A stretch of DNA of 64,000 nucleotides from CBDHFF01 sp965262395 (GTDB lineage Bacteria; Pseudomonadota; Alphaproteobacteria; Rickettsiales; Anaplasmataceae), in NCBI GenBank assembly GCA_965262395.1, contig OZ253531.1, forward strand, positions 682,001 through 746,000, written 5' to 3'. This document shows, piece after piece, positions 8,844 to 18,202 of this stretch. The translations under genes were made by a program, and so were the position numbers. The notes below the pieces were generated by a model. The model made no database searches and had not been told where the DNA came from. It saw nothing but the letters and a program-made list of their open reading frames with translations. The stretch's first letter is position 1. Every line of letters starts with the position of its first letter.

Positions 8844-10931
8844 GTGCTCATCGATGCCGTGTACATTGACGTTTTCTTTTGAAATTTCGTTAAAGAACCT
8901 GGAAGGTGTGCAGTAGCGATTTCTATTAAATCTTGCACATGAAATATATAAATCTTTTTTAGCCCTAGTTATTCCCACATAAGCAAGTCTTCGCTCTTCT
9001 TCTAGTCCTTTATTGGATGGTTTTTCATTGAGAGCTCTTTGATTGGGAAATGTTCCTTCTTCCCATCCAGGTAAAAATACATGATCAAACTCTAGACCCT
9101 TGGCAGCATGAAGTGTCATAAGATTTACATTATCTGACTCATTGTTCATCGGGTCAGTTGCGGCGGTAAGGCTTGCTTTCTCTAAGAAACTCGTTAGATC
9201 TGTGAATTCTTGTATTGCATTCAGTAGTTCATTAATATTATCTTTTCTAGCTTCATAGTTATCATCTTTCTGTAGCATAGTAAGGTATCCAGACTTTTCT
9301 AGGACTGATTTTAACATATTAGAAGCGCTTGTTGAGTCCATTAAATCTTGCCAAAGTTTAATATCCTTTAGTAAATTTGACATAGATATCACTGATCTTT
9401 TTGTAAGTATTTCTTGTGTATGAAGATCATTTTTTGCTACTGCATATAATGATATCCCCTCTTTAATTGCTCTAGAATATAAATTGCTTATAGTTGTTTT
9501 TCCAATACCTCTTTTGGGTGTAGTAAGAACACGTTCAAATGCTGCATCATCATCAGGGTTAATTATTACTCTTAAATAAGCTAATGAATCTTTGATCTCT
9601 TGTCTTTCATAAAACCTAAGACCTCCTATAACCATATAAGGTATACTATACTCTACAAGATTATCTTCTATATATCTCATTTGTGCATTAGAGCGAACTA
9701 GTATTGCAATTGATGCGGATTTGTTGAGGGGATTAACTGTTTGTTGAATTGCTTCAATTTGTTGGGCGATAGACCTTGATTCTTGCAATGAATTTTCAAA
9801 CATATTAAGATTAACTTTCTTTCCAGCTATGTTGGTGTATAACGTTTTCCCAAGTCTATGCTGATTGTTTTTAATAATATTTGAGGCAACTGCTAGTATA
9901 TGGGATGTTGATCTATAATTTTTTTCTAGTCTTATTATATTGGCATTATCAAAGTCTTTGCTGAAATTTAATATATGATCTATTTCAGCCCCACGCCAGC
10001 CGTAAATGGATTGATCTTCGTCTCCCACGCAACATATATTTTTGTGTTTTTGTGCAAGTAGACGCAACCATATATATTGAATGGTGTTTGTATCTTGATA
10101 TTCATCCACCAATATATATTTAAACTTATTTCTATATATATCGAGAATTTCTATGTTTTGATTAAATAATTGTACACTGTACAGCAATATATCACCAAAA
10201 TCCATGGAGTTGCTAATTAGTAATCTAGTTTGATATTGTGCATATATAGCTTTTGCCATGTGCTGTATATCACTCACTAAATTATGGGGAAGTATTTGTG
10301 CTGGTAATAATCCCTTATCTTTCCATCCCTGTATTAGGTATGATATTTTATTTATATTTTTCCTTTTATTGTCTTGTAGTAGGGTTGGATACAACTCATT
10401 AATCACATTTTCTAAAATTTTATTTTGATCATCAACTCCAATAATGACAAAATTTGAACTAAATATAGGATAGTTTGATGTGTGCTTAGTGGATTCTTGT
10501 GAAAAGAATAACTCGTTGTTGTATGTCGTTTTATGTTCTTTGGTTTTATTTTCTTTGGGCTTCACTATAAGTGAAGCATGAGCTCTTAATATTCGTGCGG
10601 CAATAGCATGAAATGTTCCGATCCATAGGCCATGTGCGCCATCATCAGATAATTTTACTATCCTCTCGGCCATTTCTTTTGAGGCCTTGTTTGTAAATGT
10701 TACTGCCAATATTTCACCAGCTTGTGCTTGTGATGACTTTATTATATGTACAACTCTAGTTGTGAGTGTTTTTGTTTTCCCTGTACCTGCGCCTGCTAAA
10801 ATAAGCACTGGTCCTTCAGTATTTAATACAGCTTCACTTTGTTTTTCATTTAATCCATCTAAATAATTCACATACGTTACAAATATACATCTCCATACAA
10901 GTGGATGGTAGTATAATAGTGTATACAACAC
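8826..10931 (-). CDS. uvrD: UvrD/PcrA/Rep-type DNA helicase (superfamily 1)
   Basis: This ATP-driven 3'-5' helicase family acts in nucleotide-excision and mismatch repair. The SF1 motifs appear in order: Walker A GAGTGKT (about residue 46), TFTNKASKEM, DEYQDTN, GDEDQSIYGWRGA, NYRST, TLHAAKGLEFDHVFLPG and VGITRAK. The protein ends about 45 residues after the last motif, so it lacks the long C-terminal tail of Gram-positive PcrA. The first 20 residues are atypical; a GTG at 10871 (VNYLDGLNEKQ) is the likelier start. Its stop codon begins the 111-bp repeat array. UvrD, PcrA and Rep cannot be separated by motif alone; uvrD is the usual label in this group. Confidence 0.93.
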   Translation of the reverse strand: MLYTLLYYHPLVWRCIFVTYVNYLDGLNEKQSEAVLNTEGPVLILAGAGTGKTKTLTTRVVHIIKSSQAQAGEILAVTFTNKASKEMAERIVKLSDDGAHGLWIGTFHAIAARILRAHASLIVKPKENKTKEHKTTYNNELFFSQESTKHTSNYPIFSSNFVIIGVDDQNKILENVINELYPTLLQDNKRKNINKISYLIQGWKDKGLLPAQILPHNLVSDIQHMAKAIYAQYQTRLLISNSMDFGDILLYSVQLFNQNIEILDIYRNKFKYILVDEYQDTNTIQYIWLRLLAQKHKNICCVGDEDQSIYGWRGAEIDHILNFSKDFDNANIIRLEKNYRSTSHILAVASNIIKNNQHRLGKTLYTNIAGKKVNLNMFENSLQESRSIAQQIEAIQQTVNPLNKSASIAILVRSNAQMRYIEDNLVEYSIPYMVIGGLRFYERQEIKDSLAYLRVIINPDDDAAFERVLTTPKRGIGKTTISNLYSRAIKEGISLYAVAKNDLHTQEILTKRSVISMSNLLKDIKLWQDLMDSTSASNMLKSVLEKSGYLTMLQKDDNYEARKDNINELLNAIQEFTDLTSFLEKASLTAATDPMNNESDNVNLMTLHAAKGLEFDHVFLPGWEEGTFPNQRALNEKPSNKGLEEERRLAYVGITRAKKDLYISCARFNRNRYCTPSRFFNEISKENVNVHGIDEHVIYHD

Positions 10932-11191
10932 AAATGAAAAACATCAAATATCGTGCAGGATTATCCACCTATAGCTGATTTTCTATGCATTATTTGAATA
11001 ACTCACAGCAATGTATTTTGTCATACAATTCAACCTAGGAAGCAGCGCGTATGCCATAGGAGGTTTTCACTTAATAATGCAGGCAATTATTATAGATAAA
11101 GTGCTGCTTTAGTTGCAATGCACCGCCATAGCGCTGTATTAATAATATCAACATTGAATCATAAAGTAAGGCAATCTTCTTTACGTATTAG

Positions 11192-11422
11192 CTATGTTTT
11201 GTAACTAACTGCGTTTTGCTCTTCTTCTTTGTGTTGCTGTTTACTTTTATCAAATAGAGCTTGGAATGGATCTTTGCCATTCATTTCAAGACGATTAGAA
11301 AATCTAGTATTTGATCCTTTTTGCCAATCACTATTACCGAAGGGACCTCCTTGAATATGTCCTCTACTAATCGAGCTGCTAGGTGCAGGGCTCTCTTTTC
11401 TTTGATCTTTGCCATTGTCCAT
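11192..11422 (-). CDS. Small hydrophilic hypothetical protein
   Basis: A 76-residue, Ser/Gln/Asn-rich protein with no membrane segment or signal peptide. The segment GGPFGNSDWQKGSNTRF faintly recalls DUF1674/SdhAF4 (GGxxGPEPTRYGDWE), but the match is too weak for a call. The ATG is followed by a coherent polar protein and the gene has its own spacers, with no overlapping gene on the other strand. It could be a real lineage-specific gene. Confidence 0.5.
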   Translation of the reverse strand: MDNGKDQRKESPAPSSSISRGHIQGGPFGNSDWQKGSNTRFSNRLEMNGKDPFQALFDKSKQQHKEEEQNAVSYKT

Positions 11423-11552
11423 GATAAATCCATTAATATACTAAAGAGGCGTGAATGTATACTATTTTTATATATTATGCAAGCATAAGTTGCATATTGA
11501 TGGAAGTGAATCGGGTGTGATATGCTTATATAGTTAATTAAGGCATTTTATT

Positions 11553-11579
11553 TAATCTAATAATTGACGATTAACGAAG
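11553..11579 (+). promoter_or_regulatory. Upstream element of prmC shared with the uvrD repeats
   Basis: TAATCTAATAATTGACGATT plus the next seven bases matches the reverse complement of 8406-8432 at 25 of 27 positions. It contains TTGACG, a near-consensus -35 hexamer, and lies 22 bp before the prmC start. It may be a promoter part or a small dispersed repeat; no matching -10 is clear. Confidence 0.35.
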
Positions 11580-11600
11580 AAAGTGATAGGTGAGTAATCT

Positions 11601-12473
11601 TTGGGATTTAAGATTTTGCCTACTATAACAGAAGAAATACAAAAGGCTTGTAAGTTACTGCGAGCAATATCAACGACACCTTACCTAGATTCAGAATTAT
11701 TGATGATGCACGCTCTTAATATATCAAAACGTGATATAATCGTGAATGGTAGTAAATTGTTGAATACAAAGGAATTAGAGTCTTATATAGATTTGATAAA
11801 AAGAAGAGAAAAGAATGAGCCTATTGCTTATATTTGTGGGACACAAAGTTTCTGGAATTCAGATTTTCGCATTAGAACACCTACATTAATTCCTAGACCA
11901 GATACAGAGGCTGGTATCGAGCTGGTATTAGAAATATTTAATAATAAGAGTAAATTTTTTAAAATAGCTGATCTTGGTTCTGGCAGCGGTTGTATCATCA
12001 TTACCTTACTTAAAGAATATAAGAATGCAACAGGTGTAGCATTTGAAAGAAATCCTTTGGTCGCCAGTAATACTAATATGAATCGTATGGATCATAATTT
12101 GTATAATAGAATGATAGTTGAGCGCTGTTCCTGGGAAATGTGTAAAGGTAAATATGATTTAATAATAAGCAATCCACCTTATATTTCATATAACGATATG
12201 CAAAATCTGCTTCCAAATGTTGTTCACTATGAATCAAGAGAAGCATTGTTTGGGGGTTGTTCAGGGATTATTTGTTATTTATCATTATTAAAATTAGCCA
12301 GTAGGTCATTATCAAAATATGGAGTATTAATTCTGGAGTTGGGATATGATTCACTTCCGAAGATCAGGGGTATTTGTTCATTCTACGGCCTTTATATTTG
12401 TAAGATAAAAAAAGATCTATCAGGAATCACAAGATATGTTGCATTGAAACGTAAAAATAAATTGATTACTTAA
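11601..12473 (+). CDS. prmC: Release factor glutamine methyltransferase
   Basis: PrmC methylates the glutamine of the GGQ motif in release factors RF1 and RF2 using S-adenosylmethionine. The N-terminal helical domain is followed by the Rossmann motif ADLGSGSG (about residues 124-131) and the catalytic NPPY motif in SNPPYI (about residues 191-194). At 290 residues it has the family's usual length. The frame opens with TTG at 11601; no ATG lies nearby, so the exact start is uncertain. Its last 18 or so codons are duplicated downstream as a 59-bp direct repeat. ubiE follows about 100 bp later on the same strand. Confidence 0.92.
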   Translation: MGFKILPTITEEIQKACKLLRAISTTPYLDSELLMMHALNISKRDIIVNGSKLLNTKELESYIDLIKRREKNEPIAYICGTQSFWNSDFRIRTPTLIPRPDTEAGIELVLEIFNNKSKFFKIADLGSGSGCIIITLLKEYKNATGVAFERNPLVASNTNMNRMDHNLYNRMIVERCSWEMCKGKYDLIISNPPYISYNDMQNLLPNVVHYESREALFGGCSGIICYLSLLKLASRSLSKYGVLILELGYDSLPKIRGICSFYGLYICKIKKDLSGITRYVALKRKNKLIT

Positions 12474-12537
12474 TACAGTCAGGAATCACAAGATATATTG
12501 CATTGAAACGTAAAAATAAATTGATTACTTAATACAG
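12420..12537. repeat. 59-bp direct repeat of the prmC 3' end
   Basis: Copy one (12420-12478) is the last codons and stop of prmC. Copy two (12479-12537) is a nearly identical non-coding duplicate with one visible substitution. Confidence 0.95.
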
Positions 12538-12574
12538 TTCGTATAGCTTTAATTGTATAGCTTATAGATTTTTT

Positions 12575-13270
12575 ATGTCAAAAACAGATTTCGTTAATAG
12601 TATATTTTCATCCGTGGCCACAAAATATGACCTAATGAATGACTTAATGAGTTTTGGTCTTCATAGATATTGGAAGAAACGGTTTATATCGCATTTAAAT
12701 CCTTCTTTGAGAGACCTTGTGTTGGATGTTGCAGGTGGCACAGGAGATATATCGTATAGAATCCGAAAGAAATTTGGTGGAATTAATATAATAATTAGCG
12801 ATATCAATCCTGAGATGTTAAATTGTGGTCGTGATAAGTTAATTGACCAGGGTTTGTTCCAGGATATTAGCTGGATGTGTAATTCAGCCGAAGAGCTACC
12901 AGTGGAAGATAATAGTATAAATTTATATACTATATCTTTTGGTATTCGTAATGTTTCCAGTATAGAGAAATCGCTTGCTGAAGCATATCGTGTGTTATCT
13001 CCAGGAGGAAAGTTTGCATGTATGGAATTCTCCCGTGTGGATAACGAAGTTCTAGCTAAGATTTATGATTTATATTCATTTAATGTGATTCCTAAACTGG
13101 GTAAAGTAGTGACAGGCAATGAGGAAGCATATGAATATTTAGTGGATAGCATCCGTAAATTTCCTCACCCGAATACATTCAAGCTCATGATCTCTGATGC
13201 TGGGTTCAAAGATATAAAGATTAGCTCCCTGACAGCAGGAGTTGTGTCTATTTATACAGCAATTAAGTAA
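12575..13270 (+). CDS. ubiE: Ubiquinone biosynthesis C-methyltransferase
   Basis: UbiE methylates the benzoquinol ring during ubiquinone (and menaquinone) synthesis. The 231-residue protein has the family hallmarks: an N-terminal FSSVATKYDLMNDLMSFGLH, SAM-binding motif VLDVAGGTGDIS, and FGIRNVSSIEKSLAEAYRVL. The C-terminal half keeps the GGKFACMEFS and YDLYSFNVIPKLG segments. The ATG at 12575 gives the expected N-terminus. It supports an aerobic respiratory chain, consistent with acnA and ccmC elsewhere in the window. Confidence 0.95.
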   Translation: MSKTDFVNSIFSSVATKYDLMNDLMSFGLHRYWKKRFISHLNPSLRDLVLDVAGGTGDISYRIRKKFGGINIIISDINPEMLNCGRDKLIDQGLFQDISWMCNSAEELPVEDNSINLYTISFGIRNVSSIEKSLAEAYRVLSPGGKFACMEFSRVDNEVLAKIYDLYSFNVIPKLGKVVTGNEEAYEYLVDSIRKFPHPNTFKLMISDAGFKDIKISSLTAGVVSIYTAIK

Positions 13271-13384
13271 AAATATAATAATTCAAGAAAAGGATAAAAA
13301 TTAGTTAACGTGTAAATCGTTATTAGCAATATCTTAACTGTAGAATCTTACTTATTATCGCATAAGTTGTAATACGGTTATTAT

Positions 13385-14686
13385 ATGCAATCTAAGTTAA
13401 GTTTAAAAAATCAAAGAATATTAGGAATAACAATTCCTTTGGTTGCTGCAGCAGCCGCATTTGTTGTGTTGCTTTCAATATTGATTTTCTTTTTAGTGCG
13501 TCATGTTAATCATGCTAAGAAATTACGAGAGCATGATGGCACTAAAGGCAAACAGTTAAAAGCTGATGGCAACAATGGGGCTAGTTCTTTATTAAGAAAA
13601 CAGAACACTTCTCAGGCTTCTTCCTCTGTTGCATCTATGTCCATTAAAAAAGATAAAAACGATGATAATGAAAGCCTTGTGAGTGAGCCAACTTCAGTAG
13701 GCTTTGGCACGGAAGATAATAATATAGATAAGGAAAATGATGCAATAAAAACAGGGAATGTTGTTGGGGAAGGCGTATTAGTTAATGAACAATCATTTGT
13801 ATTTGAGCAGGTTAATCCTGAAGGAGCAGCTCCTGTGTGGTTTGGAAATCCAGAACAAAATGTGAATAATCTATTTGCAGGTGCAAAGGTTGTTTCTGAA
13901 AATGGGGCGCAAGATTTATTGCTTAGCAAGAACACGCGTAAAGAGACAATGAGTCCTGATTCTGAGGAATTATTGCCCTTATCTTTACCTGTTATAGAGG
14001 AGGAAGATGAGGAAGTTGAGCTTACAACAATGTCTAATTCAGTGCTTAGTGTTAGTGATGATGATGATGGTGATGATGGTGATGAGGAGGAGGAGGCAAA
14101 GGATAGAAAGAGGGAGCTTTTACAACTGTCATCAAAAGATCTATTAGTAATAGCTGAGGAAGTAGTGCCATTATCAAATGAGGAGGGTTTTGCAGTTACA
14201 AAGATTGATATATCTCATGCAGGATTGCCATTTGCTGATAATTATGAAGAGACAGAAATAATAGAAGTAAGAGAAGTAAGAGAAGTTATGACTATGGAGC
14301 TTATGATGCCACAAAATTTATTTCATTCATTTCCTAATACATATTATGATTCAACTAAGGATAGCACATCTTCATTAAGTACTCCAACTGACAGCGTGAC
14401 TCTGGAAAATACTGATGATCGTCCAATAACAGAAATATCAAGTGCTCCAACTGACAGCGTGACTCTGGAAAATACTGATAGTTTGCCAATAACAGAAATA
14501 TCAAGTACTCCAACTGACAGCGTGACTCTGGAAAATACTGATAGTTTGCCAATAACAGAAATATCAAGTGCTCCAACTGACAGCGTGACTCTGGAAAATA
14601 CTGATAGTTTGCCAATAACAGAAATATCAAGTACTCCAACTGACAGCGTGACTCTGGAAAGCGTGATACTGATAGTTTGCCAATAA
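13385..14686 (+). pseudogene. Giant repeat membrane protein, N-terminal part (frameshifted)
   Basis: The first 433 residues of a protein whose remainder continues in another frame at 14677-17970. A single transmembrane helix at about residues 17-40 (ITIPLVAAAAAFVVLLS) is followed by a basic stretch and then a long acidic, Glu/Asp-rich, low-complexity region. The end is a set of 21-residue repeats containing PTDSVTLENTDSLPITEI. In the fifth unit, five extra bases (GCGTG at 14661-14665) shift the frame and end the ORF after LESVILIVCQ. Removing them joins both ORFs into about 1,520 residues. Family unknown; the architecture resembles tandem-repeat surface or effector proteins of Rickettsiales. 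Not a typical old pseudogene, because both halves are otherwise open. Confidence 0.7.
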
Positions 14687-14750
14687 CAGAAATATCAAGT
14701 GCTCCAACTGACAGCGTGACTCTGGAAAATACTGATAGTTTGCCAATACA
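14384..14750 (+). repeat. 63-bp coding repeats (21 residues)
   Basis: Units start at 14384, 14447, 14510, 14573, 14636 and 14704. They encode PTDSVTLENTDSLPITEI followed by SSA or SST. The fifth unit is 68 bp because of the inserted GCGTG that breaks the reading frame. The insert copies the nearby CAGCGTGACT of the same unit, as expected for slippage. Confidence 0.95.
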
Positions 14751-17700
14751 AGGAATTTTTGAAAGGGTGGGGTGTGTATTGCAGGAGCAATCAATTTCTC
14801 TAAGTATGCCTGAGTGCTTAGATCATACAGAGATCAATACAAAGATTCAGAGTGCACTAGATTTAGGAGAAGATGAAGAAGGAAAAGAGGGAGCCATAAT
14901 AAATGGCGGAAAATCTGTTCCAAGAACCCAATCTACACTCTTTAACGCATCTAGCGAATTTCTTACGACATCTGTGGAAAGTAGAAGCCCTTCGCCATTG
15001 AGTGAATCTTTAGCGGAACCTGAGCATAAAAGTAGAAGCCCTTCGCCATCGAGTGAATCTTTAGCAGAACCTGAGCATAAAAGTAGAAGCCCTTCGCCAT
15101 CGAGTGGATCTTTAGCGGAACCTGAGCATAAAAGTAGAAGCCCTTCGCCATCGAGTGAATCTTTAGCAGAACCTGAGCATAAAAGTAGAAGCCCTTCGCC
15201 ATCGACTGAATCTTTAGCGGAGCCTGAGCATAAAAGTAGAAGCCCTTCACCATCGAGTGAATCTTTAGCGGAACCTGAGCATAAAAGTAGAAGCCCTTCG
15301 CCATCGACTGAATCTTTAGCGGAACAGGATCATGAAAGTAGAAGTTCTTCGCCATCGAGTGAATCTTTAGCGGAGCCTGGGCATAAAAGTAGAAGTTCTT
15401 CACCATCGACTGAATCTTTAGCGGAGCCTGATCATGAAAGTAGAAGCCCTTCGCCATCGGCTGAATCTTTAGCGGAACCTGGGCATAAAAGTAGAAGCCC
15501 TTCGCCATTGAGTGAATCTTTAGCGGAACCTGAGCATAAAAGTAGAAGCCCTTCACCATCGAGTGAATCTTTAGCAGAACAGGATCATGAAAGTAGAAGC
15601 CCTTCGCCATCGGCTGAATCTTTAGCGGAACCTGATCCAGAGCCGAGTTTCAAGACTTATTATTATGATCCGGAATGTGCGGAAGATAGCTTGAGGAGTA
15701 GTACGACAGGATCAGGCGACTCATTAAGCGATGCAGTAGATTATGAATCACATGATGAATTGAGCGGTGAATTAAGTGATGAATTAGGAGAGGTTGCTAC
15801 AGGATATAGTAGCGAAGATAAGTCAGCTGAATATGATTCAGCAGAGGAGCTAGGCAAAATAGAGGATGATCATAAAGAGAGTATAAAGAATAAAAAGAGT
15901 ATAAATAATAAAGAGAGAGTGAGTGATAATGATAAAATGGATTTATTAAAACGCGCTGCAATGGTTCTTGAGAGTGTTAGAGTGACCAATGGTTCAGAAC
16001 CTTGTTCAATGATGAGTGATATATTGAAGTATAAGCATAACAGTAATGATACACGTGGTCCATCTGTAATTCAATTGTCCCTGGCTGATTTTACAATCAT
16101 GAATATTAGTGCCCAAGGATTGCAGCATTATTCTACTCACTCTTCTGAAATAGCTTGCAACACAAGAGATAGTTTACTTGTATTTTTAGTACCAAATTTA
16201 ATAGTGGTTAATGACCTCAATGAAATTACTCGTATTATGAGTCAAGTGAATAATGCTTCTGGTAAGCGGGAAGGATCCTGCTCTAATGATGAGTATACAG
16301 AAATATGTAAGTGTGAAGTATTTTCCTTTGATACTAAGTCTAAAGTTCTGCAGTGCCATGCATTTAATAATGAATCTATACAATATAATGGATCTGTTGC
16401 TTCACTTACTCAGAAATTTTTAGAAGAAAATTCTAACATTTTTACTAATGGTTTTTATCTGAGTAATTCATCTGTATTTTTAAAAGTTGATATACGATAC
16501 TTTATGCATCTAAAAATAATGTGTTTGTTAGGTGTAATAAGACATTTATATGGATGTACTACTGATGTTTGTAGAATAATGACAAGAAGATTTAATCAGG
16601 ATAGAGTGGAAGTTAAACCGATCCAAACTAATTCTAAAGGTGTGCAATGTTCTGAGCCACTTGAAGAAGCAAAGGAAGCAAGAGATTCTGATGTAATTGA
16701 TATAACTCGTCACACAGAAGAATTCAAGAAAATTGCGGCAATAATAAAAAAATATATGGATATAGTATTTTATCTATCTGGGCATCAATTAATATGCAAT
16801 GCGCTCTCTGTAATGCAGGCAATATATTTTTGTTCATCCTGTTCCTTTGATGAGTATGGTCAGTTCTCTGATAAAAAAAACGAAGAAAAAAGAAAAGAGA
16901 TGCTTAACATGGGAATAAGAATGATGTTTGAATTCACTCTTATAAGAGAATTTAACAGAGTTAAGGCATTGTTCAATTGTCAGGTGGATGAAGATAGTTT
17001 GCAAGGACTGCACAATTTTGTTGAAGGACACAACTTAATAAATGAAGTTATGAAATTTCGTTCATCTTTTGTATTAACACAGGGTCAATCACTCTTAATA
17101 ACAAGTATTTATTGTTTTCTTAATAAAAATTATAACATGTGTCTTCTTACAGAAGAGAGTAATGGTACTCAATATATATTGAGTACCATAGAACAGAGAG
17201 ATTATACGTTTTTGAATAATTTATTAGGATTAGAATTTTCTAAGTCAGGAAAGGGAGAAAGTGATATTCAAGAAGTGACGCAGCCTCATCTTTTTTCCTT
17301 ATTTTTTAGACTGTACTCTATTAAATTAAATTTTGATCCTGAGTATTGCATTGACTCTGATGGTTTGAGTATAATAAGTCGTGATGCTAGGCAGCAGCGT
17401 GAAAATTCATTACAGGATGTTCCCATCGATAGTTCTGTTGAGGGTGACAGTATAGAAGATGCTAGGCGTCCTTCTATGTATCAGAGTAATTGTTCATTAG
17501 AAATGCAAAAACTGCAGAAAGAGTGTTTGGATAAACATCAAAGGAAGAATGATCCTCATTATTTAGCTGGAGAATTGATTATGACGTTAATCTGCCGATT
17601 GCAATCTCCAGATTGTTCCATGCAAAAAGACTTGCTTTCCTTTAGAAGTGGACGAGGAAGGATACATAGCGCCCCTTCTGTTACGATTATGACTCCTCAG

Positions 17701-17970
17701 CCACATTATCCTACTAATTTGACCAGTGCATCCATGTCAAGATTGGAAGGGGTCAAAGAAAGAGCAGGCGATGTGCTGGAATCTTCTTCTCTAGAACCTT
17801 TATCTAAAGATCATGAAGGAGCCCTGAATTATGATAAAATAGATCAATATGGCACGTATGAGAATCTTACAAAACATGGTATGCAAGGAACCCTCAAAAG
17901 TAGCTCCTGTACTGATTTGTCTGCATTCTCACCAGTAGTGAAAAAAGAGTCGGAAGAGGTAGCATTATAA
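14677..17970 (+). pseudogene. Giant repeat membrane protein, C-terminal part with SRSPSP repeats
   Basis: This 1,097-residue open frame continues the protein begun at 13385. In order it has one and a half 21-residue repeats, 13 copies of a 17-residue repeat (SRSPSPSSESLAEPEHK) at about residues 100-325, an acidic Ser/Asp-rich region, then about 600 residues of a mixed, probably globular region with no recognised family. No transmembrane helix is obvious after the repeats. Near the C-terminus, YGTYENLTKHG contains a YxxL-type motif. The first Met lies within a repeat unit and is unlikely to be a native start, so translation probably needs the intact frame. If the frame is restored in some cells, the protein would be anchored by its N-terminal helix. 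Confidence 0.7.
14980..15642 (+). repeat. Thirteen 51-bp coding repeats (SRSPSP units)
   Basis: Thirteen consecutive 17-codon units with consensus SRSPSPSSESLAEPEHK. Variants include SRSSSP, SPSTESLAE and EQDHE. All units are exactly 51 bp, so the array is in frame throughout, unlike the 63-bp array just upstream. Variation is concentrated at codons 7-8 and in the last four residues. Confidence 0.97.
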
Positions 17971-17974
17971 TATG

Positions 17975-18148
17975 ATTAAACATCAGCCTAGAGCTGCTTA
18001 GTCATTAAAGGTCTATGATAATATTTACCTTTATTAAACATCAGCCTAGAGCTGCTTAGTCATTAAGAGTCTATGATAATATTTACCTTTATTAAACATC
18101 AGCCTAGAGCTGCTTAGTCATTAAAGGTCTATGATAATATTTACCTTG
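17975..18148. repeat. 58-bp tandem repeats, three copies
   Basis: ATTAAACATC recurs at 17975, 18033 and 18091, immediately after the stop codon at 17970. Each unit contains CAGCCTAGAGCTGCTTAG, whose AGCCTAGAGCT core is partly self-complementary. Non-coding. Confidence 0.95.
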
Positions 18149-18202
18149 TTAAATAAATTGTCGTAGTTTAGAATACATGCTGTTATTTTGGTCAGTAGTT
18201 TC

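Noticed and set aside
11192..11422. SdhAF4/DUF1674 assignment for the small protein
   Set aside because: Only a loose GG...DW pattern is shared; the conserved PEPTRYGDWE core is missing.
14355..14639. Minus-strand ORF with repeated LANYQYFPESRCQLE
   Set aside because: A shadow of the 63-bp coding repeats on the plus strand.
14963..15610. Minus-strand 215-codon ORF with FYFYAQVPLKIHSMAKG repeats
   Set aside because: It is an antisense shadow of the in-frame SRSPSP repeats and has no start context or neighbours of its own.
14677..17970. The 1,097-codon ORF as a separate gene with its own start
   Set aside because: Its first Met is inside a repeat unit that continues the upstream protein, and no ribosome-binding site precedes it.
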